64,000 nucleotides of DNA from JALEFZ01 sp964564415 (lineage in GTDB: Bacteria; Bacteroidota; Bacteroidia; J057). The notes under the pieces were generated by a model. The model was not told the origin of the DNA. It made no database searches and saw only the letters and a list, made by a program, of their open reading frames with translations. Location of the stretch: the NCBI GenBank assembly GCA_964564415.1, contig CAZMAV010000001.1, positions 1 through 64,000 of the forward strand, in the 5' to 3' direction. Made by a program: the position numbers and the translations under genes. Below are positions 8,922 to 17,914 of this stretch, one piece after another; position 1 is the first letter of the stretch; the number at the start of each line of letters is the position of its first letter.

Positions 8922-9352
8922 TCTGAAGTCTGGGACTTTTCGGGAACCGTCCTTTTGATCAGCCCCGGAGCGATCGAATCCATCTTTGAGGGAGGATCCT
9001 TGGCTTCCTCCTCATCACTCCTTTCTTCCAAAGTGCGTATCAGTCGGCTGTAAATGGAATCGAGGAGGACAGGATGCTCAAGATAATACTGATAGGAGTC
9101 AAAAAAAGTTTCCTTGTCCAGACCGTATCGTTCCAGTATCTCGATCTGAAGGTCCTCCCTAAGCATGCTGCGACGGCTCACAGGTCCTCCCCCCTTGCCC
9201 GAAATCGCCTCAGCTACGTGAAAATCGAGTAGTATTTCCTCCATTCGCTCGGGACGGATTTTATCCTCCGGAACCTCCCTCTCTCCTCCTTCACAGCCCA
9301 GTAAAAAGAGAAGAATGACAGACAAAGTCAGGTAAATGGGTAGAACTTTCAT
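8918..9352 (-). CDS. DUF4296-type lipoprotein
   Basis: Small predicted lipoprotein of 144 residues. Hydrophobic signal residues 4-19 end in a lipobox (FLLGC, Cys20). The mature part carries the stretch RPERMEEILLDFHVAEAI followed by an ILERYGLDKETFFDSYQYYLEHP segment. This is the pattern of the Bacteroidota DUF4296 family, small envelope proteins of unknown function. The C-terminus is charged and probably disordered. It overlaps mutS2 by four bases. The product has no known biochemical role, and its coupling to mutS2 may be accidental. Confidence 0.75.
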   Translation of the reverse strand: MKVLPIYLTLSVILLFLLGCEGGEREVPEDKIRPERMEEILLDFHVAEAISGKGGGPVSRRSMLREDLQIEILERYGLDKETFFDSYQYYLEHPVLLDSIYSRLIRTLEERSDEEEAKDPPSKMDSIAPGLIKRTVPEKSQTSE

Positions 9353-9516
9353 AGGAGTACAAAGTTAGACAGTTATTTTTACCCTGCCTATGGCAAGAAA
9401 GCCAATATCGGATATTTTGTTTGCCCCTCTATCTGCCCCATAAAGGTAAGCGAGGTAGGCAAAGAAGTTGGACCAAGGCTGATCTTTTTTTGTTTAATTT
9501 TCATGCTAAAACTTTT

Positions 9517-10026
9517 ATGGCAAGACAGACAATAAGCGCTATATATGCCGTTTCCGAAAACGGTGTCATCGGAAAGGATGGGGATTTGCCCTGGACCCTG
9601 AAAGACGACCTTAAATTCTTTATGAAAACTACCACAGGTCATTCGATCATCATGGGCCGCAAGTCCTACGAAGCCCTGGGAAAAGCCCTGCCAAATCGAA
9701 GAAACATCGTCATTACCCGGCAGAAGGACTACAAGGATGACAACATAGAAGTCGTTCACTCCCTGGAGAATGCCCTTGAATTGGTCAAAGGAGAATCCGA
9801 AGTTTTTATCACAGGTGGAGCTGGGATCTACCGGGAATCCATCGAGAAAGGCTTTGTCAATAAAATCTACGAAACCCTGGTTCATGCAGAGGTGGAAGGA
9901 GATACCTTTTTCCAACTTCCCAATCCCTCCGAGTGGGAGATCGTGGACGTGGACGCCCATCAGGCGGACAAGCGTAACGAATTTGCCTACACCTTCCGGA
10001 CCCTCCTTAGAAATTCGGAGCCCTGA
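9517..10026 (+). CDS. folA: Dihydrofolate reductase
   Basis: Reduces dihydrofolate to tetrahydrofolate with NADPH. The ATG at 9517 gives a 169-residue enzyme of normal length; an upstream TTG in frame would add 32 residues of no DHFR character. Motifs are intact: AVSENGVIGKDGDLPW at the N-terminus with the catalytic acidic residue after the LPW loop, IMGRKSYEALGKALPNR for the cofactor loop, and FITGGAGIYRESI. It stands alone on the plus strand, divergent from the DUF4296/mutS2 pair, with no thyA beside it. Confidence 0.95.
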   Translation: MARQTISAIYAVSENGVIGKDGDLPWTLKDDLKFFMKTTTGHSIIMGRKSYEALGKALPNRRNIVITRQKDYKDDNIEVVHSLENALELVKGESEVFITGGAGIYRESIEKGFVNKIYETLVHAEVEGDTFFQLPNPSEWEIVDVDAHQADKRNEFAYTFRTLLRNSEP

Positions 10027-10226
10027 TTCCTACTTCTTCAGTTGGAAAAAGCCCCTCAATCATGTTAAACGACCAACACATTAAAAAAATAAGATATAAA
10101 CCTAAATTAATTTGTGCCAGAAGTCGAAAAGGCTAATTTTGATTTTGATGAGTAGGCTGAAGTGTAACATTTTGCCTTCCTCATTGCTATACATATTAGC
10201 CTACAACGAAAAAAACGAATACTCAA

Positions 10227-11474
10227 ATGTTACAGACTTCAGCTAAGGTCGGTTCTCAGGAAGCCATGGACCTTGAATCCCGCTACGGAGCCCACAACTA
10301 TCATTCCCTACCCGTGGTACTTTCCCGTGGAGAGGGTGTGTACCTTTGGTCTCCGGAGGGAAAGAAATATTTTGATTTTCTTTCTGCTTACTCTGCCGTA
10401 AACCAGGGCCACTGCCACCCGGCCATCATCAAGGCACTCAACGAACAAGCCGCTATCCTCACCCTTACCTCAAGGGCATTTTACAATGATGTCTTGGGCC
10501 CATATGAAAAATACATTACCGAACTCCTGGGCTACGACAAGGTACTTCCGATGAACTCTGGTGTAGAGGCCGGAGAGACAGCCGTCAAGCTCTGCAGAAA
10601 GTGGGCCTATAAGGTCAAGGGCATTCCTGATAATGAGGCCAAGGTAATTTTTGTAAGAGGAAATTTTTGGGGAAGGACCCTTGCGGCCATTTCTTCCTCT
10701 ACCGACCCCTCCAGCTACAGCGATTATGGTCCCTATCTGCCCGGCTACGAGATCATTCCCTACAATGACATCCCTGCTTTGGAGGAAGCTTTGGAAGACC
10801 CCAGTGTAGCGGGTTTCATGGTGGAACCTATACAGGGCGAGGCAGGTGTGGTCGTGCCTGACGAAGGCTACCTAAAAAAGGCTTATGACCTATGTAAGTC
10901 AAAAAATGTCCTTTTTATCGCTGACGAGGTGCAAACAGGACTGGCCCGAACAGGTAAGATGCTGGCCTGTGACCACGAAGGCTTCAAGCCGGACATTTTG
11001 GTCCTGGGGAAGGCCCTTTCGGGAGGAGTGTTTCCGGTATCTGCTGCCTTGGCCAATGATGAAATCATGATGACCATACAGCCTGGCGAACATGGGTCCA
11101 CCTTTGGAGGAAATCCCCTGGCCTCTGCCGTGGCTCAGGCAGCCCTTCAGGTCATTATCGATGAAAAATTGGTTGAAAATGCAGAGAAGCTCGGAAAAAT
11201 ATTTAGGTCTCGGATGCAAGACCTCATCGGCAAGCGTCCCGACCTAATTACACTGGTGAGAGGAAAGGGCCTGCTCAACGCCATCGTTATCAATGATCAT
11301 CAGGAAAGCAAGACTGCCTGGAATATCTGCCTGGCCCTGGCAGAAAATGGCCTCCTCGCCAAGCCTACCCACGGCAATATCATCCGTTTTGCACCCCCTC
11401 TTGTCATGACAGAGGAAGAGCTCGACGCATGTTGTCAAATCATAGAGAAAACCTTCATGGATTTTCAGAAGTAA
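10227..11474 (+). CDS. rocD: Ornithine--oxo-acid aminotransferase
   Basis: Class III PLP-dependent aminotransferase that moves the delta-amino group of ornithine to 2-oxoglutarate, giving glutamate semialdehyde and then proline or glutamate. The 415-residue protein has ESRYGAHNYHSLPVVLSRGEG at the N-terminus, which is characteristic of ornithine aminotransferase rather than acetylornithine aminotransferase. It also has PMNSGVEAGETAVKLCRKW, the PLP-stacking DEVQTGLARTGK, and the Schiff-base lysine in LVLGKALSGG. No arginase or proline gene is adjacent. The gene stands about 200 bases after folA and 46 bases before the TraB-like gene. Confidence 0.94.
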   Translation: MLQTSAKVGSQEAMDLESRYGAHNYHSLPVVLSRGEGVYLWSPEGKKYFDFLSAYSAVNQGHCHPAIIKALNEQAAILTLTSRAFYNDVLGPYEKYITELLGYDKVLPMNSGVEAGETAVKLCRKWAYKVKGIPDNEAKVIFVRGNFWGRTLAAISSSTDPSSYSDYGPYLPGYEIIPYNDIPALEEALEDPSVAGFMVEPIQGEAGVVVPDEGYLKKAYDLCKSKNVLFIADEVQTGLARTGKMLACDHEGFKPDILVLGKALSGGVFPVSAALANDEIMMTIQPGEHGSTFGGNPLASAVAQAALQVIIDEKLVENAEKLGKIFRSRMQDLIGKRPDLITLVRGKGLLNAIVINDHQESKTAWNICLALAENGLLAKPTHGNIIRFAPPLVMTEEELDACCQIIEKTFMDFQK

Positions 11475-11520
11475 AGGATATCCCTTCGGAAATTGATCTA
11501 TCTTTTTATTAATTTTCAGC

Positions 11521-12447
11521 ATGAAGCGGTTTATTCTCTTACTGATAATCAAGGCATCCCTCCTGTCCATCCCGGGTCTTCGAGCCCAGGATGGACAACT
11601 TTATCTTGAGGACCTCAGTACCCCATCAGTTACCAAGGTCAGGCCCGCCCAGGGCATCATCTGGAAGGTCGAGGGACCCAAGATACCCGAGGCCTCCTAC
11701 ATCTACGCCGTCCTTCACGTGGTCCCAAAGGCACACTTTTTCCTCCCTCCTGCCCTGGATTCTATCATGGACGAAGTTGATAGGGTACTCATGGAAGTTG
11801 AGCCCATGGAGGAAAGCCCCGACTATCTCTTTCGCTCAGGATTGCCCTTCGACTCCACCCTGGACGTCCTTCTTCCTCGTAGAGAATACCGCTGGCTAGA
11901 AGAAGTCATCGAAAAGGAAATGAGCCCTCTGTCAGAAAAAAAACTTATGGAGCGTTATCCACCTCTCTTCCTTCTAAGGCAAATGATGCTGGACTATTGC
12001 CTTTACCTGGGGGAGGGAAGGGAAGAAATATACTATGAAAAATACCTTCGTCAAGCTACCCAAGAAAGGAAGTTTACCTCTTTGGAAATGGACTGGATAA
12101 GGCTGGCATGGCTGGACAGCCATAGTTTTCGGGAACAGACCGACATGATGATGGAGGAGCTCATGTACAGAAAGGAAAGAAAAGCAGCCTTTGAAGGTAT
12201 GATGAGGGCTTATCGCCAGCAAAACCTGGACAGGGTATGGCTACTTTCCTTTGACAGCCCGGACCTCGGGGACAATAAGCATGCCCTGTATGACCTCAGG
12301 GTTGATAGATGGCGCCGGGGAATCGAAGATTATTTTTCCATTTCGCCCACCTGCGCCGTAGTTCCTGTCATCCTCCTGCCCGGCGAGTATGGCCTACTTC
12401 ACCAACTGCGAAAAGCAGGGTATCAGGTGGAGCCCCTTTTGTACTAA
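11521..12447 (+). CDS. Divergent TraB/GumN-family secreted protein
   Basis: 308 residues with a signal peptide (about 1-22, cutting after LRAQ). The fold signature fits the TraB/GumN (Tiki-like) family: IIWKVEGPKIPEASYIYAVLH near residue 46, an acidic VLMEVEP strand near 90, and a C-terminal VILLPGEYGLLHQLRKAGY. Known members use paired GxxH motifs and acidic residues to hold a metal in a putative protease site. Here the first motif reads AVLH (glycine lost) and the second reads PVIL, with no histidine at all. The site may therefore be inactive or altered. It is encoded directly before the histidine kinase gene (17-base gap), so the two may be co-transcribed. Function unknown. Confidence 0.7.
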   Translation: MKRFILLLIIKASLLSIPGLRAQDGQLYLEDLSTPSVTKVRPAQGIIWKVEGPKIPEASYIYAVLHVVPKAHFFLPPALDSIMDEVDRVLMEVEPMEESPDYLFRSGLPFDSTLDVLLPRREYRWLEEVIEKEMSPLSEKKLMERYPPLFLLRQMMLDYCLYLGEGREEIYYEKYLRQATQERKFTSLEMDWIRLAWLDSHSFREQTDMMMEELMYRKERKAAFEGMMRAYRQQNLDRVWLLSFDSPDLGDNKHALYDLRVDRWRRGIEDYFSISPTCAVVPVILLPGEYGLLHQLRKAGYQVEPLLY

Positions 12448-12464
12448 TACCAAATGCCTGATTC

Positions 12465-14807
12465 TTGAAAATTGCCCTCCCCATCATCCGAAATCGAATC
12501 AATGGCTGGTTTCTGTTGGCCGCCGGAGCTTTGGTCATGCTACTAGCTATAGGGCTGGGGATGTACGCCCATATCGAAGATTCCTTTATGTGGAGCCTTC
12601 TCGTCGGAGGAGCTTTGCTTGCAGGCTACGGAATCGGGATGTTTTTCAATAAGAAATTGGCCCTCTACGTCTACGAGTACATGCTCATCATAGGCCTCTT
12701 TTCAATGGCTCTTATCATGGGCCTGGCTTGGAAAGAAAGAAGGCTTGATCTTTTTTTTCCCCTTCTGCTCGCCCTACACATGATTTGCAGCCTTCTCATC
12801 CGCAGGTTCAGGAATTACCTCATCTATGCCCTATCTGCCTCCCTGGCTTTTGCTGCTATGCTTTGGCTGACAAGCCAAAGCATAGGGACCTCCCTCAATC
12901 ATGCCCTGCCTTGGCTCCTGATGGTGGGTGTCATGAGCTATTATCACTTTTGGAGGATAGAGGTAGAAAAAGAAAAAAGACTGCACTTTCATCTCTTTCA
13001 GGAAATGCTAGACCAGTCCTCCAGGGCTATGTTTCTCATCGACATGGAAAAGATGAAGATTCTTTCTACCAATGAACCCGGCCTTCGCCTTTCCAAACAG
13101 ATGAATCGCCCCCCCCAGCACAGGGCAGACCCTTTGCTCGAGCAACTGGGATTTCACCTTATTTACCTCAAAAAAAGATTTAAAGAGTCTTCGCACAGGT
13201 GGGAAGAAAAAAGCTTCTTCAGGCTAAAACTACCTGATCAAAAAGAACTGATACTGGAAATTCTATTAAGGAAACTCTCCCAATCAGGCCAATCTTACCT
13301 TTTACTGAGAATTCAGGATGTCACCGGGCTTAGGGCCAAAGAAAGAGACCTCGAACGCTCCCTCAGTTTCAACAAGTCTCTGGTCAGTGCCATCCCGGAT
13401 ATGCTGGTTTCCCTGGATGCCTTCAACCATATTTCTTCCCTACAGTTGCCCGCTTCCTACCCACAGGAGAAAATGAGTCAATTTGAAGAAGGAAGCTTTG
13501 AACTCTTCCTTACCTTCCTAGTCATTCAGGAAGTAGACCAAGCAAGGATATTTGCAGCCCTTCAACAGTTGAGAAGCCGGGGAGGGACTTTCGAACTCGC
13601 CCTGGAAGGGAGGGTGGAAAATCAACCTCATTACTTTGACCTCAGGCTGGTGGGCCTGGGCATTCAGGGAGAAGTTCTCTGTATGTTTAGGGATATTTCC
13701 ATCCAGCACCTCAAAGACCTCGAGCTTCAGCAATCAGAATCCCGTTACAAGACCCTGGTCGAAAACATGAACGAAGGACTGGTGATGACTGACCCCGAGG
13801 AGCGCATTCTTTTTGTCAATCATCGCATGGCCGAAATATTTCAAACCGAAGTCCAGCATCTTCTTGGCAAAAAGTCCTACGAAATATTTCAAAATGAAGA
13901 AAGTGGACGAGAAATCATCGCACGCACCCAAAATCGAAAAAATGGTATTTCCGAAGAGTACGAACTATCCGTAAGCCTGGAAAATGGTCAGCAACGCGAA
14001 CTTATGATCGCGGCAGCGCCCTACCTCAACAAGCAGCAGCAATACCTCGGCACCATCGCTGTCATGACTGATATTACCGACAGAAAACTCACCGAAAAGA
14101 AGCTGAAAGAGAAGAAATTCGAACTGGATTCTTTCATGTACAAGGCCTCCCACGACCTTAAGGGGCCCCTGGCTTCCATCATGGGTGTCAGCAACATTGC
14201 CCAAGAAGAAATAGGAGAAACTGCCGCAAAAAGATATTTTCAATTGATCACCCAGAGTGCCAAAAAACTTGATAATATCCTCTCTGAGCTCATCAACCTG
14301 ACCAGAATCAATAGCAGCAGCCTAAGCCTGGAAGTCATCGACCTGGAGATCCTCGTCTCGGATATTATCCAAAGCCTCAAGTACCTGGACGAGGCAAAAA
14401 AGATGACTTTTTCCATTCAAATCCAACATCAAAAACCCCTTGTTTCGGACTCCAAGCTTTTGCATTCTATTCTGCAAAATCTTATCTACAACTCCATTCT
14501 TTACAGAAACCGAGACCTGGACCACCCATCTGTGAGCATAATTAGTTCTGACAGTCCTTCCGGAATCGAACTTTGCGTGAGAGATAACGGGATCGGTATC
14601 CCCAAGCGCATTCAAGGGCGTGTTTTTGAGATGTTTTACCGGGGAAATACCCAATCAAAGGGATCAGGCCTGGGCCTTTACATCGTAAAGACCGCCGCTG
14701 AAAAGCTTGACCTCTACATGGACATGAATTCCCAGGAAAATATCGGTACTGAGTTCATCCTCAGGTTTCCGGAAAGTCGGTCAGAGCGTCTTCCACAACC
14801 GGCTTAA
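12465..14807 (+). CDS. Membrane PAS-domain sensor histidine kinase
   Basis: A 780-residue kinase, if translation starts at the TTG 17 bases after the preceding stop; the first ATG would remove the first membrane helix. Roughly six membrane helices fill residues 10-165. Divergent PAS-like regions follow, then a clear PAS at about 430-545 ending in the linker VMTDITDRKLTEKK. The HisKA box SHDLKGPLASI places the phospho-acceptor at His563. The ATPase domain has its N-box near ILQNLIYNSI, G1 DNGIGIP, F-box FEMFYRG and G2 GSGLGLYIVK. No receiver domain and no adjacent response regulator are present, so it is an orphan kinase. A run of eight C bases at 13109-13116 lies within the coding region. The ligand is unknown. 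Confidence 0.9.
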   Translation: MKIALPIIRNRINGWFLLAAGALVMLLAIGLGMYAHIEDSFMWSLLVGGALLAGYGIGMFFNKKLALYVYEYMLIIGLFSMALIMGLAWKERRLDLFFPLLLALHMICSLLIRRFRNYLIYALSASLAFAAMLWLTSQSIGTSLNHALPWLLMVGVMSYYHFWRIEVEKEKRLHFHLFQEMLDQSSRAMFLIDMEKMKILSTNEPGLRLSKQMNRPPQHRADPLLEQLGFHLIYLKKRFKESSHRWEEKSFFRLKLPDQKELILEILLRKLSQSGQSYLLLRIQDVTGLRAKERDLERSLSFNKSLVSAIPDMLVSLDAFNHISSLQLPASYPQEKMSQFEEGSFELFLTFLVIQEVDQARIFAALQQLRSRGGTFELALEGRVENQPHYFDLRLVGLGIQGEVLCMFRDISIQHLKDLELQQSESRYKTLVENMNEGLVMTDPEERILFVNHRMAEIFQTEVQHLLGKKSYEIFQNEESGREIIARTQNRKNGISEEYELSVSLENGQQRELMIAAAPYLNKQQQYLGTIAVMTDITDRKLTEKKLKEKKFELDSFMYKASHDLKGPLASIMGVSNIAQEEIGETAAKRYFQLITQSAKKLDNILSELINLTRINSSSLSLEVIDLEILVSDIIQSLKYLDEAKKMTFSIQIQHQKPLVSDSKLLHSILQNLIYNSILYRNRDLDHPSVSIISSDSPSGIELCVRDNGIGIPKRIQGRVFEMFYRGNTQSKGSGLGLYIVKTAAEKLDLYMDMNSQENIGTEFILRFPESRSERLPQPA

Positions 14808-14816
14808 ACAGCAGAC

Positions 14817-15833
14817 ATGAAAACACTTGTTTTTGCTCCCGTGCAACAGCGGGGCCTCCTCATTTTTATAGCCATGGCTATCTTGGTCTGTGGCTTCCGT
14901 TACGCCTTTGTCCTAAGCATTTCTCCCACTCCCAAGCAGACTCTTCCTCTCCCTCCTCCAGCCATCACTGTTCTGGATATCAATGCTGTGGATAGCTCCC
15001 AGTTGGATAAGTTACCTGGCATCGGCCCCGTTCTAGCCCTGCGAATTCTGAACTACCGCGATAAAATAGGAGGCTTCGATTCTGTTAAAGAACTAAAAAA
15101 GATCTACGGCCTTTCCCCTACATCCTTCCAAAAACTTCTGCCCCTCCTCTGTGTAGATAGCCTCGATGCCAAATCAAGGACAAAGAAAAAATCTCTACCT
15201 AGCTCGAAAAAGATAGACCTCAATACCGCTTCAGCTTCCCAGTTGGAAGCCCTGCCCGGCATCGGACCTGTCTTGAGTAAGAGGATTCTTCGCTACCGCG
15301 AAGCCATCGGGGGCTTTCAGGATTTTACCGACCTAAAGAAGGTGTACCAGCTCAAAGAAGAACACTACCAACAAGCCCTTCCCTACCTTGAGCTTAATAC
15401 CCCTCCTGCCACTGTAACCAGGAAGAAAGAAATCGTCCCCGTCGATCTCAACCTAGCGGATGCTGAGACCCTTATCGGTCTCCCAGGCATTGGAGAAACC
15501 CTGGCTGGAAGAATCATCAAATACAGAAAGTTGTTGGGTTTTTATTGGAAAGTAGAACAATTAAAAGCCGTGTACGGACTTTCGGGGGCCAATTACAAAC
15601 GAATGCATCCCTATTTATTTGTATCACATAAAAATATACCTGCCCCAAGGCCTATTTCTGAGGCAAATGCCTGGAAACTCTCCTGCCTCTCCAAAGTAGA
15701 TAGGCCTTGTGCCGAGGCTATCATACAATGGCGTAATTTGAAGAAGGCGAATCATCCCGAAGGAAAATTGCCTGAGATCCCCTGTCTGGAAGAGGAGGCA
15801 TGGAAAGAAGTCAAAGCCTATTATTCGCTGTAA
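14817..15833 (+). CDS. ComEA-like protein with tandem helix-hairpin-helix domains
   Basis: 338 residues: an N-terminal membrane anchor (about 15-35), a proline-rich linker, then three tandem HhH units of roughly 80-residue spacing. Each opens with a DINAVDSSQLDKLPGIG-type sequence: LPGIGPVLALRILNYR, LPGIGPVLSKRILRYR and LPGIGETLAGRIIKYR. A fourth, degenerate unit follows (KLSCLSKVDRPCAEAIIQW). HhH domains of the ComEA class bind duplex DNA without sequence specificity in the periplasm and pull it in during transformation. Most ComEA proteins have one such pair, so the multiplication is notable. The gene starts 9 bases after the histidine kinase and may share its transcript. No other competence gene is nearby, and a structural rather than uptake role is possible. 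Confidence 0.85.
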   Translation: MKTLVFAPVQQRGLLIFIAMAILVCGFRYAFVLSISPTPKQTLPLPPPAITVLDINAVDSSQLDKLPGIGPVLALRILNYRDKIGGFDSVKELKKIYGLSPTSFQKLLPLLCVDSLDAKSRTKKKSLPSSKKIDLNTASASQLEALPGIGPVLSKRILRYREAIGGFQDFTDLKKVYQLKEEHYQQALPYLELNTPPATVTRKKEIVPVDLNLADAETLIGLPGIGETLAGRIIKYRKLLGFYWKVEQLKAVYGLSGANYKRMHPYLFVSHKNIPAPRPISEANAWKLSCLSKVDRPCAEAIIQWRNLKKANHPEGKLPEIPCLEEEAWKEVKAYYSL

Positions 15834-15879
15834 TGGATAAATTTGGTTAACTTCCGACCTCGGCATGGATACATAAATT

Positions 15880-16416
15880 ATGGACTTCGAAACACTGATC
15901 AAATCTCATATAAGGGAAGTTGCCGACTTTCCCATTGACGGCGTATCATTTAAGGATATATCGCCTTTGTTTTTAGACCCGACCTTGCTTTGTTCCATTC
16001 AAGAAAGACTGATCGAACACTGGGTGGGTCTGGGCGTAAATAAGGTTGTGGGGATAGATAGCCGTGGCTTTCTCTTTGGCCCCCAATTGGCCCAAGCCTT
16101 AAATGCAGGCTTTGTCATGGTTCGTAAAAAAGGTAAGCTTCCTCCTGAAACTGTCTCGATTTCCTACGACCTTGAATACGGAAGTGCCGAACTGGAATCT
16201 CCCGCTTTGGCAATCGCCCCTGGTGATAAGGTGCTGATTCACGATGATCTGCTCGCTACGGGAGGAACCGCAGCCGCAGCCGCAGCCCTGGCCCAAAAGT
16301 TGGGAGGGGAAGTTCTGGGATTTAGCTTTTTGATTGAACTGACCTTTCTAAAAGGGAGGAAAAAAATAGAGCCTTTTTCAGAAAATATTCATTATTTGGC
16401 CAGTTATCACAACTAA
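15880..16416 (+). CDS. apt: Adenine phosphoribosyltransferase
   Basis: Purine-salvage enzyme forming AMP from adenine and PRPP. The 178-residue length is standard. Type I PRTase motifs are intact: GIDSRGFLFGPQLA for substrate binding and the PRPP loop VLIHDDLLATGGTAAA near residue 122. The central RKKGKLPPETVSISYDLEYG is characteristic of Apt. It is a single gene on the plus strand between the HhH protein and the acyl-CoA dehydrogenase. Confidence 0.96.
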   Translation: MDFETLIKSHIREVADFPIDGVSFKDISPLFLDPTLLCSIQERLIEHWVGLGVNKVVGIDSRGFLFGPQLAQALNAGFVMVRKKGKLPPETVSISYDLEYGSAELESPALAIAPGDKVLIHDDLLATGGTAAAAAALAQKLGGEVLGFSFLIELTFLKGRKKIEPFSENIHYLASYHN

Positions 16417-16552
16417 GTCTTATATTTGAAGTGAGTAAATTGGGGCATTTATTGACTTTTCTCTATTATTTCAAGATGATAATGGAGTGGAATCTTTACT
16501 CGACAGCCTCTTTGATTGACTTTGCAATAAATACAACTACAACATAATTTTT

Positions 16553-17731
16553 ATGGATGCAACTACGCTCATACAGGAAGAAAACTTTGGATTAGACCTC
16601 AACTACAGCGAAAACCAGCGCATGATCGCTGACATGATTCGCAGGTATGGTGAGGAAAACATACGCCCCATTGTCAACAAGTATGACGAATCTCAAGAAT
16701 TGCCACTCGAAATTCTCAGAGAATTGGGAGATATGGGACTGATGGGCATTTTGGTTCCGCAGGAATATGGTGGAAGCGGATTCGGTTATGAAGAATACGT
16801 GATTGCCATCATGGAAGTCGCAAAGTTTTGCGGCAGCATAGGCCTTTCCCTCGCTGCTCACAACTCGCTCTGCACCAATCATATCCTGAAGTTTGGCAAC
16901 GAGGAGCAGAAGCAAAAGTACCTTCCCAAGCTGGCCACAGCCGAACACATCGGCGCCTGGGGACTGACCGAGCCTAATACGGGCTCTGATGCCGGCAACA
17001 TGAAGACTTTTGCCCAAGAAGATGGTGATTACTACGTCATCAATGGAGCGAAAAACTTCATTACCCATGGCAAGACAGGGCACATCGCTGTCGTAGTCTG
17101 CCGAACCGGAGAGCCACGTACCCGAAACAATGCCACTGCCTTTATCATAGAAAGAGGAACTCCCGGTTTCAAGGCCGGAAAGAAGGAGGATAAGTTGGGC
17201 ATGAGGGCTTCTGAAACCGCCGAATTGATCTTTGAAGACTGCCGTGTACACAAGTCTCAAGTCCTAGGTAAGGTAGGTGAGGGATTCAAGCAGTCCATGG
17301 GTATCCTGGATGGAGGTAGAATTTCCATTGCAGCACTATCCCTCGGGATTGCCAAGGGAGCCTTTGAAGCCAGCCTCAAATACGCCTCCGAGCGTGAGCA
17401 ATTCGAAAAAGCTATCATCGAATTCCAGGCTATTGCATTCAAACTGGCCGATATGTACACCAAAATCCAGGCGGGAGAGTTGCTGACCTTCCAAGCGGTT
17501 GACATGATCAATAAAAAGCAGAAAGTAACCTCAGCATCTGCCAAGGCTAAGCTCTACACCTCAGAGGCTGCCGTGTGGATCGCCAACGAAGCGGTGCAAA
17601 TTCACGGTGGCTATGGCTACATCAAGGAGTTTCCGGTAGAAAAGCATTACAGAGACGCCAAGCTCTGTACCATCGGTGAGGGAACATCTGAAATCCAAAA
17701 GCTCGTGATTGCCAGAGGCATGATCAAATAA
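16553..17731 (+). CDS. Acyl-CoA dehydrogenase
   Basis: FAD enzyme that makes the first alpha,beta-double bond in fatty acyl-CoA beta-oxidation and passes electrons to ETF. The 392-residue protein has the family signatures GLTEPNTGSDAG, GGYGYIKEFPVEKHYRDAKL and EGTSEIQKLVIARG; the Glu of EGTSEIQ is the catalytic base position of short- and medium-chain enzymes. It resembles the butyryl-CoA (short-chain) type, but chain length cannot be read directly. It is followed by its own terminator. No other beta-oxidation genes lie next to it. Confidence 0.93.
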   Translation: MDATTLIQEENFGLDLNYSENQRMIADMIRRYGEENIRPIVNKYDESQELPLEILRELGDMGLMGILVPQEYGGSGFGYEEYVIAIMEVAKFCGSIGLSLAAHNSLCTNHILKFGNEEQKQKYLPKLATAEHIGAWGLTEPNTGSDAGNMKTFAQEDGDYYVINGAKNFITHGKTGHIAVVVCRTGEPRTRNNATAFIIERGTPGFKAGKKEDKLGMRASETAELIFEDCRVHKSQVLGKVGEGFKQSMGILDGGRISIAALSLGIAKGAFEASLKYASEREQFEKAIIEFQAIAFKLADMYTKIQAGELLTFQAVDMINKKQKVTSASAKAKLYTSEAAVWIANEAVQIHGGYGYIKEFPVEKHYRDAKLCTIGEGTSEIQKLVIARGMIK

Positions 17732-17762
17732 AATATCCTTTGGGGTATAAAATTATTGGATA

Positions 17763-17797
17763 TGGCAGGAGAGGAAACTTTCCTGTCATTTTCTTTT
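17763..17797 (+). terminator. Terminator after acyl-CoA dehydrogenase
   Basis: TGGCAGGA (17763-17770) pairs with TCCTGTCA (17781-17788), with one G-T pair, and is followed by TTTTCTTTT. Confidence 0.7.
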
Positions 17798-17914
17798 GGG
17801 GCAAATTTTGATCGTTTTCTATCTACTTGCCTTAAAGTCAGGATCAAAAAAAGCTTGTATAAAAGGCGAAATTTGAAGACATTTTAGTTCCGTCACTGTA
17901 ATTTCTGGAGGAAA

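Noticed and set aside
9353..9380. TAACTTTG as a -7 element for the DUF4296/mutS2 pair
   Set aside because: It fits the -7 consensus but there is no TTTG at the right distance, and transcription would start almost at the start codon.
10144..10174. TTTG-N19-ACATTTTG as the rocD promoter
   Set aside because: The -7 element keeps TTTG but lacks the TA that defines the consensus; not strong enough to list.
16520..16552. TTTG-N20-TAATTTTT directly before the acyl-CoA dehydrogenase start, implying a leaderless mRNA
   Set aside because: The match ends at the ATG, so the transcript would start inside the gene. More likely chance in AT-rich DNA.
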